Below the pieces are notes generated by a model, which had not been told where the DNA came from, made no database searches, and saw only the letters and a list, made by a program, of their open reading frames with translations. This document shows, one piece after another, positions 6,749-15,045 of a stretch of 64,000 nucleotides of DNA. Both the position numbers and the translations under genes were made by a program. Source of the DNA: Streptomyces sp. NRRL S-646 (GTDB lineage Bacteria > Actinomycetota > Actinomycetes > Streptomycetales > Streptomycetaceae); NCBI RefSeq assembly GCF_000720765.1, contig NZ_JODC01000010.1:124001-188000 (forward strand), given 5' to 3'. Positions within the stretch are counted from its first letter, which is position 1, and the number at the start of each line of letters is the position of its first letter.

Positions 6749-9010
6749 GTGACTGTGGCCAATGAGTTCGGCGATGAGTTACGGCGGCAGCGGCGCAACA
6801 AGGAGATGAGCCAGGAGAGACTGGCGGAGCGCTCCGAGGTGAGTGTGAGTACCATCCGGGGCCTGGAGACCGGCAGGCGCCCCAACCCCCGGTTGAGTAC
6901 GGTGGAGCGGCTGGCCGACGCTCTGGAGCTGGGGCCCGAGGACCGGGCGGGGCTGATGATCGCCGCCGGTCTGCTCGATCCGGGGCAGCCCGCCCCGCAC
7001 GCCCCGCACGCAGACCTGGCCGAGCAACTCGCGCAGTCGGTGGCCGCCCGCTGGCGGCACGAAGAAGAACAACGCCGGGTCCAGGACCCCTTCCCCCTGC
7101 AGGTCCGTTGGAAGACGGTCGCCGGGCCACTGACCGACCACTGGACCACCATCCTTCGGCCCGCAAAAGCCGGTACCGATCCCCTCGACCTGGACAGCCG
7201 GCTGGAGCAGATCGCCGCCGTCTTTCGGGACATCCCGTCCGGGCGACTGGTGGTCCTTGGCGAGCCCGGCTCGGGGAAAACGATCCTGGCCCTGCGCTTC
7301 GTCCTTGACTACCTGGCCTCACGCGACCCTGCGGATCCCGTGCCGGTGATCTTCAGCATCGGTGCCTGGAACCCCACAGAGATCACCCTGCGCGACTGGC
7401 TGACCGACAAGCTGACCCGGGACCACCCCGGCTACGCCGCACCGGGCCCCGGCGGGCAGAGCCTGGCCACCGCACTGGTCGAGTCCAACCGCATCCTGCC
7501 CGTCCTGGACGGCTTCGACGAGATCGCCGACGGCCTGCGCCGCCCCGCCCTGGAAGCCCTCAACGCCTTCCCCCATCCCCTGCTGCTCACCAGCCGCCCC
7601 GACGAATACGCCGCCGCGGTCGCCGAAACCGACGTACTGACCGCCGCCGCCGCGATCCGGCTCACCGACCTCACCCTCGGCGACCTGGCCGACTACCTTC
7701 CCCTCACCACCCGCAAGACCGGCGGCGCGCACCCGGCCGAGAACGCGTGGACCCCCGTACTGACCGCACTGCACAAGCAGCCCTCCTCCCCCCTCGCCAC
7801 CGTCCTGAAGACCCCGCTGATGGTCTCCCTGGCCCGCACTGTCTACAGCGACACCCCCGACCACGACCCCACCTCCCTCCTCGACACCCAACGTTTCGAC
7901 ACCCCCGAGAAGCTGGAGGACCATCTCCTCGACAACTTCCTCCCCGCCGTCTACCGCGGTCCCCACGCCCGGGGTCCGGCCGACGAGCCACGGCGCGAGT
8001 TCGACCCCGACCGCGCCCGCCACTGGCTCGGCTACCTCGCCCACCACCTGACCCGGCAGAAGACCCCCGACCTCGCCTGGTGGCGGCTCGGCAACGGACT
8101 GCGGCCCGCCACGCGCACGCTGGTCACCGCGGTGTCGGCAGGGCTGGTCATGGCTCTCGTCGACTGCGCCGTCGGCTTCGCCATCGGCCTTCCGTTCCCT
8201 GTCCCATTCCTGGACGCGACAGCCGTCGGGCTGCTTTCCGCACTCGTGATCGGGATCGCGTACTGGCTCATGTTCGCGGTCAAGGACATGCCGGTGATGC
8301 CGTCCGCCATGCGCCTGCGCATTCGCGGCAGGCCTGTGACCATGCACGGGAAGACAGGGCCGCGGCACCTGATCGGGCTGTTGGGAGGGGTGGTCTTCGG
8401 TTTCGGTTACGGGTTCGCGGTCGGCTTGTTCTACGCGTTCCACCGCAAGGACGGGCTGTCGGCCGGGCTGCACCTGGGGCTCGCCGACGGGGTCGTGTTC
8501 AGCCTGGTCTTCGGCGGTGCCGTCGGGTTCACCTTCCACCTCCTCGATCTGATGGAAACTCCTCTCGACATCAGGTCCGCGGTCAATCCGCGCCGCCTAC
8601 TGATCGTGAACCGCCGCGCGGCCACCACCCAACTGCTGGTGGGAGCACCCGTGTTCGGGGCGGTGGTCGGGGTTGGAGGCGACATAGTGGTCGACCTCCT
8701 GCAAGGGCCGCTGGGGCCGATCGTCTGGCTGCGCGCGGCCGGGCTCGTCAGCGGCCTCGGCTGCGCCCTCGCCTACACCGTCGCTGTGACCGCCTGGGGC
8801 CAGTGGCTCGTCCTCACCCGGATCTGGCTCCCGTTGACCGGACGCCTCCCCTGGGCCGTGATCACATTCCTCGACGATGCCTACCGGCGCGGTGTGTTGC
8901 GCCAGGCCGGCGCGGTCTACCAGTTCCGCCACGCGCGCCTGCAACACCACCTCGCCCAGGCCCACCAGACATTCCCGACGCCGGGTCGAGCGCCCCGTCA
9001 GAGACAGTGA
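6749..9010 (+). CDS. XRE helix-turn-helix NACHT NTPase with C-terminal membrane region
   Basis: 753 residues. Residues 8-70 are an XRE-type helix-turn-helix (RNKEMSQERLAERSEVSVS). Residues ~150-330 are a NACHT/STAND NTPase: Walker A GEPGSGKT at 171-178 and Walker B LPVLDGFDEI near 250-259, followed by LLLTSRPDEY, the usual sensor strand. After a helical arm (to ~residue 440) the C-terminal third holds about six to eight hydrophobic helices (for example AGLVMALVDCAVGFAIG, AVGLLSALVIGIAYWLMF), so it is membrane-anchored. Start GTG 6749 follows GGGAGGGG. STAND proteins switch on nucleotide exchange after sensing a ligand. Bacterial NACHT proteins include antiphage effectors, and membrane forms may act by depolarisation. 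Streptomyces carries many paralogues of this layout, so a host-regulatory role is equally possible. Confidence 0.85.
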   Translation: MTVANEFGDELRRQRRNKEMSQERLAERSEVSVSTIRGLETGRRPNPRLSTVERLADALELGPEDRAGLMIAAGLLDPGQPAPHAPHADLAEQLAQSVAARWRHEEEQRRVQDPFPLQVRWKTVAGPLTDHWTTILRPAKAGTDPLDLDSRLEQIAAVFRDIPSGRLVVLGEPGSGKTILALRFVLDYLASRDPADPVPVIFSIGAWNPTEITLRDWLTDKLTRDHPGYAAPGPGGQSLATALVESNRILPVLDGFDEIADGLRRPALEALNAFPHPLLLTSRPDEYAAAVAETDVLTAAAAIRLTDLTLGDLADYLPLTTRKTGGAHPAENAWTPVLTALHKQPSSPLATVLKTPLMVSLARTVYSDTPDHDPTSLLDTQRFDTPEKLEDHLLDNFLPAVYRGPHARGPADEPRREFDPDRARHWLGYLAHHLTRQKTPDLAWWRLGNGLRPATRTLVTAVSAGLVMALVDCAVGFAIGLPFPVPFLDATAVGLLSALVIGIAYWLMFAVKDMPVMPSAMRLRIRGRPVTMHGKTGPRHLIGLLGGVVFGFGYGFAVGLFYAFHRKDGLSAGLHLGLADGVVFSLVFGGAVGFTFHLLDLMETPLDIRSAVNPRRLLIVNRRAATTQLLVGAPVFGAVVGVGGDIVVDLLQGPLGPIVWLRAAGLVSGLGCALAYTVAVTAWGQWLVLTRIWLPLTGRLPWAVITFLDDAYRRGVLRQAGAVYQFRHARLQHHLAQAHQTFPTPGRAPRQRQ

Positions 9011-9091
9011 CAGCGTTTCAACGGATGAGGTCTCACGGCGATTTCATCGCCTCTCCCCAATGCCTGGCGCCGTCCCGCGAGGTAGGCCGGG

Positions 9092-9480
9092 TCAGGGCTC
9101 GCACCAGAAGACCCCGTCGGCGCCGTCCTCGGCAATGGTCTGGGTCATGACGTTTCCGTCGCGTGAGTAGAGCCGGTGCGTGTCGGTGAGGGCGAAGTTG
9201 CAGGCGGCCACGGGCGTCGTGGCGTCGCAGGCCAGGTCGGTGCGATTGCAGAAGCGAGCCACCGGGACACCCGGGTGCCCTTCACCAACTCCTCGGTGAG
9301 ATGAGGACAGTCGGACCGGTGCGAGTACTGCGTAGGCGAGATGAGGATGGTGTCGGCGGGGAAGCGCCGCCACACGGCGACGCCACGGACCGCCTCCAGC
9401 GGCGAGGGCAGGCGCTCGGGTGTGCACAACTCCTCACCAGCGGGTCCGTATTGACCGGCAGGTTGGCGGGAGGCGGGCAG
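9092..9480 (-). pseudogene. Frameshifted remnant of an unknown gene
   Basis: On the minus strand, coding-like sequence switches frame: residues PERLPSPLEAVRGVAVWRRF and DTILISPTQYSHRSDC (about 9425-9300) lie in one frame, and VARFCNRTDLACDATTPV ... DGADGVFWCEP (about 9265-9092) in another, ending at TGA 9092. Cys and Trp spacing in the tail looks like a folded secreted or periplasmic domain, but I cannot name a family. No plausible start codon with a ribosome site is seen. It is read as the 3' part of a broken gene left between the NACHT and kinase genes. Confidence 0.35.
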
Positions 9481-9700
9481 GTTGGCATCCGGGCGCGACC
9501 TTCCGGATCATGCGAGTGATGTCTACGTGATCATGGATGGTCGCAGCCTTCGTCGTTCATCCGTCCCCACCGCACGGCACCGTGTCGCGCAGCGAGCACG
9601 CATCACTCCTGCCTCAGGGGAGACCCATTTCATCGTAATTACATCGGCCCCTCTTACCTTCCTCCTCACAGCGCGCTCACGAGGGGGAGGCGAGGGTTCG

Positions 9701-11818
9701 ATGACGAACTGGTTGGTGCCCGGGTTCACCGAGATCCGGCAGTTGGGCGTCGGAACGACGGGGCGGACAATGCTTGCCCGCGACGACGGGACCGGTGATC
9801 TGGTCGCGATCAAGTACCTTTGCGCGCAGCTCACCGACGACCACGCGGTCGTCGAGCGCATCCGGCGGGAAGCGGCCCTCGTGACCGGGGTACGGGCCCC
9901 AAACGTCGTACGGATCGACGCGGTGCTCGACTCGCCGGACGGCGAGGATGTCGCTCTGGTCATGGAGGCCGTGGACGGCCCCACTCTGCGCGCGCTGCTG
10001 ACCGCGCGCCGCCCGCTGCCCGAGGCCGCGCTGGCACTGCTGCGCGGTTCGCTGCTGGGCCTCGCCGTCCTGCACGAACGGGGTGTGGTGCACCGGGACG
10101 TCAAGCCGGACAACGTCCTCGTCGACGCCGCGCGGCAGGGCAAGCTGATCAACATCGGCATCCCCGTGCCGGCCGGTGAGGACGCCGCCGAGGGCACCGC
10201 GGCCTACCGGGCGCCGGAACTGTGGCACGGGCGCCCCGCGACACCGGCCTCGGACACCTACGCCGCGGCCGTCACACTCCTCGAATGCCTGACTGGTGTC
10301 GCCCCGTTCCGCGCCGACAGCACAGACGGGCTGCGCGCGCTGCACCAGTCCGCCCCGCCGCCGCTGAACGACGTACCGGAGCCGCTGCGGCCGGTGCTGG
10401 AGCGCGCCATGTCCAAGGACCCGAGCAAGCGGTACTCCGACGCCCGGGCCTTCGCGGCCGACCTGGAGACCGCCGCCGCTGCCGCGTACGGGCCCGGCTG
10501 GCTGGAGCAGGGCGTGCTGGCCCTGACGGACGCGGCCGCCGTGATGACCAGCCCCCTCCCCGGCGCCGGAACGGGGCCCGCGACCCGTGGGCCCGGGTGG
10601 GCACACCTCGACACCCGGCGCAGGAAAGTACTCGCGGCCGTGGCGGGCGCGGTCGTCGTGATCATCGTCGCCGCGCTGCTCATGGACGGCGGAAGCGACG
10701 AACCGGCCGAGGTGCGGGCGCCGTTCGACCAGGCGCTGGCCGCGCTCGCGAAGTCGCCGGGAGTCCGGTACCAGGACCAGAAGACGTACTTCACCTACTT
10801 CGATGTCACGGTCACCGCCACCGGTGAGAAGCACGGAAACATGGGCAGCAAGAAGGACGCCTCGGGGAAGAGCGACCAGGCCTTCATGACCATCGGCGGC
10901 CGTGACTACACCAGCTTCAAGAACGACCCCGTCACCCGCGGCTGGACGTACGATCCGGTCGACGACGCGAAGAACACCGCCCCCGCCCTCAAGCCGTATC
11001 TGACCCCGGCCAAGCTGGCCGCCACCCTGAAGAAGGCGCTGGGCGAGAAGCCCCGTCTGCCGGAGGAAGGCGACAAGAAGGCGGCAGCGGTCACCGTCCA
11101 CGGCACTCCCGCCTGGAAGGCGGACACGGTGAACGGGTACATCTACGTCACCCAGCGCGCGCCCTACCGCGTGCTGCGCTGGGAGCCACCGGGCGTGGAG
11201 ACCGTGCACGACGCGGTGAAGGGGTACACCTCGGACGGCCAACTGCCGCGCTCCGTGGAGGCCAAGACGCCGCTGGCCGACTCCCGGGGCATGGACATCA
11301 CCCCCGTCACCGACGCCGGGCCGCTGTACGCCACTGTCATCAAGAACACGAAGGACCTCGCCGACGCGACGACCGGCGGGTCGGTCCAGATACTGCAGCA
11401 GAACGGTGGGGCCAGCGGCGTCCGTTGCAGCTCCTCCGGCTGCCACGTCCATGTGTCGTTCTCCGGACCGGTGTACAACACCGCCCCCAAGGCCTACGCC
11501 CTGGACACGGTCTACATCGAACTCACCGTCGGATCGATCTCCACCGGCGGTCAGCAAGTGGGCGGCTGCACCAGCGGCCGTCAGCCCTACGAACTGACCG
11601 GAAAGACCCTCACCGGCGAGCTGACCTGCGACAACCCGGATGCCGGCGCCGCCTACGACGCAGCCTCGGCCCGGAGTCAGGAGCGAGCCAACGCCACAGG
11701 GCACAGCAGTTTCTGGGATTACGCGGACGACATCGATCTCGTCGTCCACCCGCTGAGCAGCGCCGAGGTCGACCGGCTGGTCGCCAAGGCGCAGCAGGAA
11801 CTCAAGTCCTTCGACTGA
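9701..11818 (+). CDS. Membrane Ser/Thr kinase-like protein with NIG in place of DFG
   Basis: 705 residues from ATG 9701 (GAGGG five bases upstream; the open frame extends further but without coding character). Residues 8-260 are a Hanks-type kinase fold: glycine loop GVGTTG, Lys38 in VAIK, Glu57 in REAAL, HRD at 131-133, KPDN, APEL. The magnesium-binding DFG is NIG (Asn151). One transmembrane helix follows (VLAAVAGAVVVIIVAALLM, ~310-328). An external domain of about 370 residues follows, with conserved-looking cysteines (CSSSGCHVHV, GGCTSG, LTCDNP) and sheet-rich repeats. Intact kinases of this layout sense outside signals and phosphorylate cytoplasmic targets. The altered DFG suggests a weak or pseudokinase. 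It heads a three-gene operon with 11834 and 12349. Confidence 0.85.
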   Translation: MTNWLVPGFTEIRQLGVGTTGRTMLARDDGTGDLVAIKYLCAQLTDDHAVVERIRREAALVTGVRAPNVVRIDAVLDSPDGEDVALVMEAVDGPTLRALLTARRPLPEAALALLRGSLLGLAVLHERGVVHRDVKPDNVLVDAARQGKLINIGIPVPAGEDAAEGTAAYRAPELWHGRPATPASDTYAAAVTLLECLTGVAPFRADSTDGLRALHQSAPPPLNDVPEPLRPVLERAMSKDPSKRYSDARAFAADLETAAAAAYGPGWLEQGVLALTDAAAVMTSPLPGAGTGPATRGPGWAHLDTRRRKVLAAVAGAVVVIIVAALLMDGGSDEPAEVRAPFDQALAALAKSPGVRYQDQKTYFTYFDVTVTATGEKHGNMGSKKDASGKSDQAFMTIGGRDYTSFKNDPVTRGWTYDPVDDAKNTAPALKPYLTPAKLAATLKKALGEKPRLPEEGDKKAAAVTVHGTPAWKADTVNGYIYVTQRAPYRVLRWEPPGVETVHDAVKGYTSDGQLPRSVEAKTPLADSRGMDITPVTDAGPLYATVIKNTKDLADATTGGSVQILQQNGGASGVRCSSSGCHVHVSFSGPVYNTAPKAYALDTVYIELTVGSISTGGQQVGGCTSGRQPYELTGKTLTGELTCDNPDAGAAYDAASARSQERANATGHSSFWDYADDIDLVVHPLSSAEVDRLVAKAQQELKSFD

Positions 11819-11833
11819 GGGGAAGATCCCAGC

Positions 11834-12352
11834 ATGACGTCACCAGGGGAACTCACCCCGAATCCAGGGGCCTTGCGGGACGACATCGTCAACGCCGTCG
11901 TCGCGAAGCTCGCCCCCGAGGAACTGCCGATGGCCGACGCGCTCCGCGGGCTCAACGACGCGGTGGCGCTGAAGCGGCTGACCGAGCGCCCCCGCCGGGA
12001 CGAACCCCTGGGTTTCGGCCTGGAGGTCGCCGGCGCGCTGCTCACCCCCGTCCTCTGGATCGCCGTGGACGAGGCGGTGCGCCGTATCGTCTCGGCCGCC
12101 GAACAGGAGACGCGGACGAGGCTGGTGCGGCGCTGGCCGTTCGGCCGCCGCCGGGACCCGGTGCCCGTCAGCGCCCCCTCGCTCACGCGCGAACAACTGG
12201 AGACCGTCGAGCAGACCGTGCTCGCCGCGGCCCAGCAAGCACGGCTGTCGAGCGAGCGCGGGGAGCGGATCGCCGACGCGGTGGTCCGGCGGCTGGCGCT
12301 GGCCCAACCGGACGGCGGGCAGAGCGAGTTGCCGACCGGAGGCGATGAGTGA
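11834..12352 (+). CDS. Hypothetical helical protein in the kinase-protease operon
   Basis: 172 residues, starting 15 bases after the kinase stop with GGGGAAG upstream, and overlapping the protease gene by four bases at its end. It looks mainly helical: residues 12-50 (DDIVNAVVAKLAPEELPMAD), a weakly hydrophobic stretch around 68-85 (LEVAGALLTPVLWIAVDEA) that might touch the membrane, a basic linker RRWPFGRRRD, and a C-terminal amphipathic region rich in Glu, Gln and Ala (LETVEQTVLAAAQQARL). I recognise no family. Tight spacing on both sides indicates that it works with the kinase and the membrane protease, perhaps as an adaptor or substrate. Confidence 0.65.
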   Translation: MTSPGELTPNPGALRDDIVNAVVAKLAPEELPMADALRGLNDAVALKRLTERPRRDEPLGFGLEVAGALLTPVLWIAVDEAVRRIVSAAEQETRTRLVRRWPFGRRRDPVPVSAPSLTREQLETVEQTVLAAAQQARLSSERGERIADAVVRRLALAQPDGGQSELPTGGDE

Positions 12353-15045
12353 GGGCGACCGGCGCGGGAACCACGCAGCGTTTCGTCCTTCTCGTCGTCC
12401 TGTTCGTCGCCGGCACGCTGTCCATGCTCTCCAATCTGCTCTCCTTACTGACCGATCCGCGCAACACTCTGGGGGGCTGTGCGCTGGCCGCGGGCTTCAA
12501 CGGCGAACGCAACGACCCGGCCAACGTTCTGGCCCAGGCTACGCCCGCCTACCACGCCTGCGTGGACCACTACGTCGGCCGGTGGAAGCTGCTCTGGCTT
12601 CCGCTGATCGCCACGCTCGTCGTGATGCTTCTCGCCGTCCTGCTGTATGTGCTGATTCCCCGCTGGAAAGGGCGACGCGCCCGGGTGGTGGCGTTGCAAC
12701 AGGCCGATGTCGTCGAGTGGTTGACCGAGCTGGCGGCCACGAGCGCGTTGCGCCGGGCCCCTCGCTTCGTGATGGATCCGAAGACGTTGTTCGGTGCGAA
12801 TGCGGTCGTCTTCGGGCGGCCGGGGCGCTACACCGTCCGGCTGGACCTCGGTCTCGTGAAGCTCTTCCACGAGGACCGCAGCGCGTTCGAGGCGACGCTG
12901 CTGCACGAGTTCGCGCACATTCGCAACCGAGACGTCGACATCGCCTATCTGACGGTCGCGGTCTGGCGGGTGTTCCTGATTGGGGTGCTGCTTCCGTTCG
13001 TCGCGGTGAACGGCTGGAAGCTGATCACAGCCGACCCGGCACCCGGCCTGGCGCGCAACCTGGTCCTGGCCGCCTTCATGGTCGTACTGATGTATCTGAC
13101 CACAGCCGATGTGCTGCGCAGCCGGGAGATCCACGCCGACCTCGACGCGGTCGCGCAGGGCGCCGACGCGCGCTACTGGACCCGACACCAGGGACGGCGT
13201 CCGGTGCGCCGTAAGGTCGTCTCCCTCCTGCTCACCCATCCCGACTGGGAAGTACGGGTCGCCGCGCTGGCGGACGCCTCCGCACCCGTCGCGCTCGGGG
13301 CGCTGCCCATGGTCCTGACCGGTGTGTCGGTTCAGCTCCTCGGCTACCTGATCACTTTCACGCCCGGCCTGAACAACTACCTGCCGGCCTGGCTGGCCGA
13401 TCCCGGTGTGTGGCCCGCTGCCGCGCTAGCCACCGCCGTGGGGGGCATCGCCGTATGGCGCGGCGTGGTGCACGACCGAGGGGGCGGGGCCAGGCCGTCC
13501 GGGCTGCGTGCGGGGCTCTGGCTGGGGGCCGGCCAGTTCGGGGGCGAGCTCGCCGTCAGTCAGTTCCTGGGGAACCAGTGGGCGCCCGAGTTCCCCGAGG
13601 CGTTTCTGCTGCTGTTGCTGCTCGTCGTGCCCGCGGCGGTCCTGTGGTGGACGGCCGGATGTGCCGCGCTGTTCGCCGGCCTGCCGTCCGGCTGGCGCTC
13701 GTCGGCCGGGGCGGTGACGCTCGCCGTCACGTGCCTGGCGTTCGCCTGGTGGCACGGCTCGTGGCAGGCCGTCGGCACGACCTTCAGCGGCGGCATGCCC
13801 TACTCGGCGTCCTCGGCGCTCGCGTTCCTCAACGACGGCTTCGCGCCTGCGGACAGACTGACGCCGTCGACCACCTCGCACGTCATCGCGGTCCTGACGG
13901 TGGTCGTCGTGTCTCTGGCGAGCCACGGGTGGGGCATGTGGCTGACGGCCGGCCTGTGGATCGTTCCGCTGGCCGGTCTCGCCCGGCGTCCGCGGTCGGC
14001 CGGTACGGCGTGCGGTCTGCTCTTCGGTGCCGCGGCGGGTGTCGGCGTCATCGCTGTCACGCACCGCGCCCAGGTGTGGATCTGGCACGATCGTCAGCCG
14101 TTCGTCCCGAGCGTGACCGTCTACACCGGCTGGCTCTTCGCGATCCTCCTGTGCGGTGCCGTCGGCGCCGCGCTGGCCGCCGTGTGGGTGAGCCGCGGGG
14201 ACGCGGCGGCGACGACGGCCGCGGCGGGCTCCGCCATGGCGATCGGGCTGGCCGTGCTGCTCGTGGTCAACGGGACCGACGGCTGCGTTGGGCCGCTGAA
14301 CATCGTGCGCTCCGGATGCGAGATCGCCGCCGACGGCGACTGGCAGGTACTCACCTTCTTCCTACCCGAACTCCTCGCGGTCGCCGGGATGGCCACCGTG
14401 GCGGCGGCACTCCCGGTCGCCGTCGCCGTCAAGCTTTCCCTGCGCGGCCGTCGCGTTCTCGATCGCCAGCGCTCCCCGCGGCGGCGCGACCTCCGCCTCA
14501 TCGGCACCGTCGCGGCCTGCGGGGTGCTGGCGAGCCTCTGCGCGGCCACCTACGCCGACGTGCGGGCTTCGGGCGGGCGCTCGGACCGGGCCGGCTTCGA
14601 CCCCTTCATCACACGGCTTCAGAGGGACCCGGTGTCGAGCCGGCGGCTCGGCATGCAGATCTGGGCCTGGGGGTACTTCGGCGGGGCGGATCTCATGGGC
14701 GACTATGAACGGGCGCTGGCGGACATCGACCGCAGCGTCAATCGGGACGGCAGCGTCGACGGTACGGCGATCAGACGCGGCTGCACGGACCTGCTCCGCA
14801 CGATCGACCGGGCCGAGGCCTACTTCCCGATCCCCGCCTCCGCCGAGCAGTCCGTCTGGTCCGGCGTCCTGACCAGCAGCCGTACCTCCGCGCAGGACTG
14901 TCTCGGCGCCCTCCCGGTGACCAACTGGAAGGAACTCCGCCCCGTGCTCACGGAGTTGAATCCGCCAGTGGACCCAGTGGCCGCCCTGTTCGACAACCTG
15001 GTCGAGCTGGCGAAGCCGGCCGGAATGAGACTCAGGACTGGGTGA
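12349..15045 (+). CDS. Polytopic membrane M48-family metalloprotease
   Basis: 898 residues from GTG 12349, overlapping the previous stop (GTGA). The zinc site is HEFAH (His186, Glu187, His190), and the third ligand is Glu260 in SREIHADLDA, the M48 pattern of HExxH plus a distant ExxxD. Two N-terminal helices (residues ~8-30 and ~85-105) precede the catalytic part, further helices flank it (VFLIGVLLPFVAV, NLVLAAFMVVLMYLTT), and about eight more follow to residue ~720, with a soluble tail after that. M48 enzymes such as Ste24 and HtpX cleave membrane proteins or peptides near the membrane face. The long extra membrane region is atypical of HtpX. The 3' end overlaps the convergent AfsR-type gene by 14 bases. 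Confidence 0.8.
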   Translation: MRATGAGTTQRFVLLVVLFVAGTLSMLSNLLSLLTDPRNTLGGCALAAGFNGERNDPANVLAQATPAYHACVDHYVGRWKLLWLPLIATLVVMLLAVLLYVLIPRWKGRRARVVALQQADVVEWLTELAATSALRRAPRFVMDPKTLFGANAVVFGRPGRYTVRLDLGLVKLFHEDRSAFEATLLHEFAHIRNRDVDIAYLTVAVWRVFLIGVLLPFVAVNGWKLITADPAPGLARNLVLAAFMVVLMYLTTADVLRSREIHADLDAVAQGADARYWTRHQGRRPVRRKVVSLLLTHPDWEVRVAALADASAPVALGALPMVLTGVSVQLLGYLITFTPGLNNYLPAWLADPGVWPAAALATAVGGIAVWRGVVHDRGGGARPSGLRAGLWLGAGQFGGELAVSQFLGNQWAPEFPEAFLLLLLLVVPAAVLWWTAGCAALFAGLPSGWRSSAGAVTLAVTCLAFAWWHGSWQAVGTTFSGGMPYSASSALAFLNDGFAPADRLTPSTTSHVIAVLTVVVVSLASHGWGMWLTAGLWIVPLAGLARRPRSAGTACGLLFGAAAGVGVIAVTHRAQVWIWHDRQPFVPSVTVYTGWLFAILLCGAVGAALAAVWVSRGDAAATTAAAGSAMAIGLAVLLVVNGTDGCVGPLNIVRSGCEIAADGDWQVLTFFLPELLAVAGMATVAAALPVAVAVKLSLRGRRVLDRQRSPRRRDLRLIGTVAACGVLASLCAATYADVRASGGRSDRAGFDPFITRLQRDPVSSRRLGMQIWAWGYFGGADLMGDYERALADIDRSVNRDGSVDGTAIRRGCTDLLRTIDRAEAYFPIPASAEQSVWSGVLTSSRTSAQDCLGALPVTNWKELRPVLTELNPPVDPVAALFDNLVELAKPAGMRLRTG

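Noticed and set aside
7319..8539. 406-codon open frame on the minus strand
   Set aside because: Mirror of the NACHT gene. The product is Gly/Val/Glu-rich without any domain, as expected from antisense of high-GC coding DNA.
9482..9700. N-terminal extension of the kinase-like protein
   Set aside because: ATG 9701 has a ribosome site and begins right before the glycine loop. Upstream codons lack coding bias.
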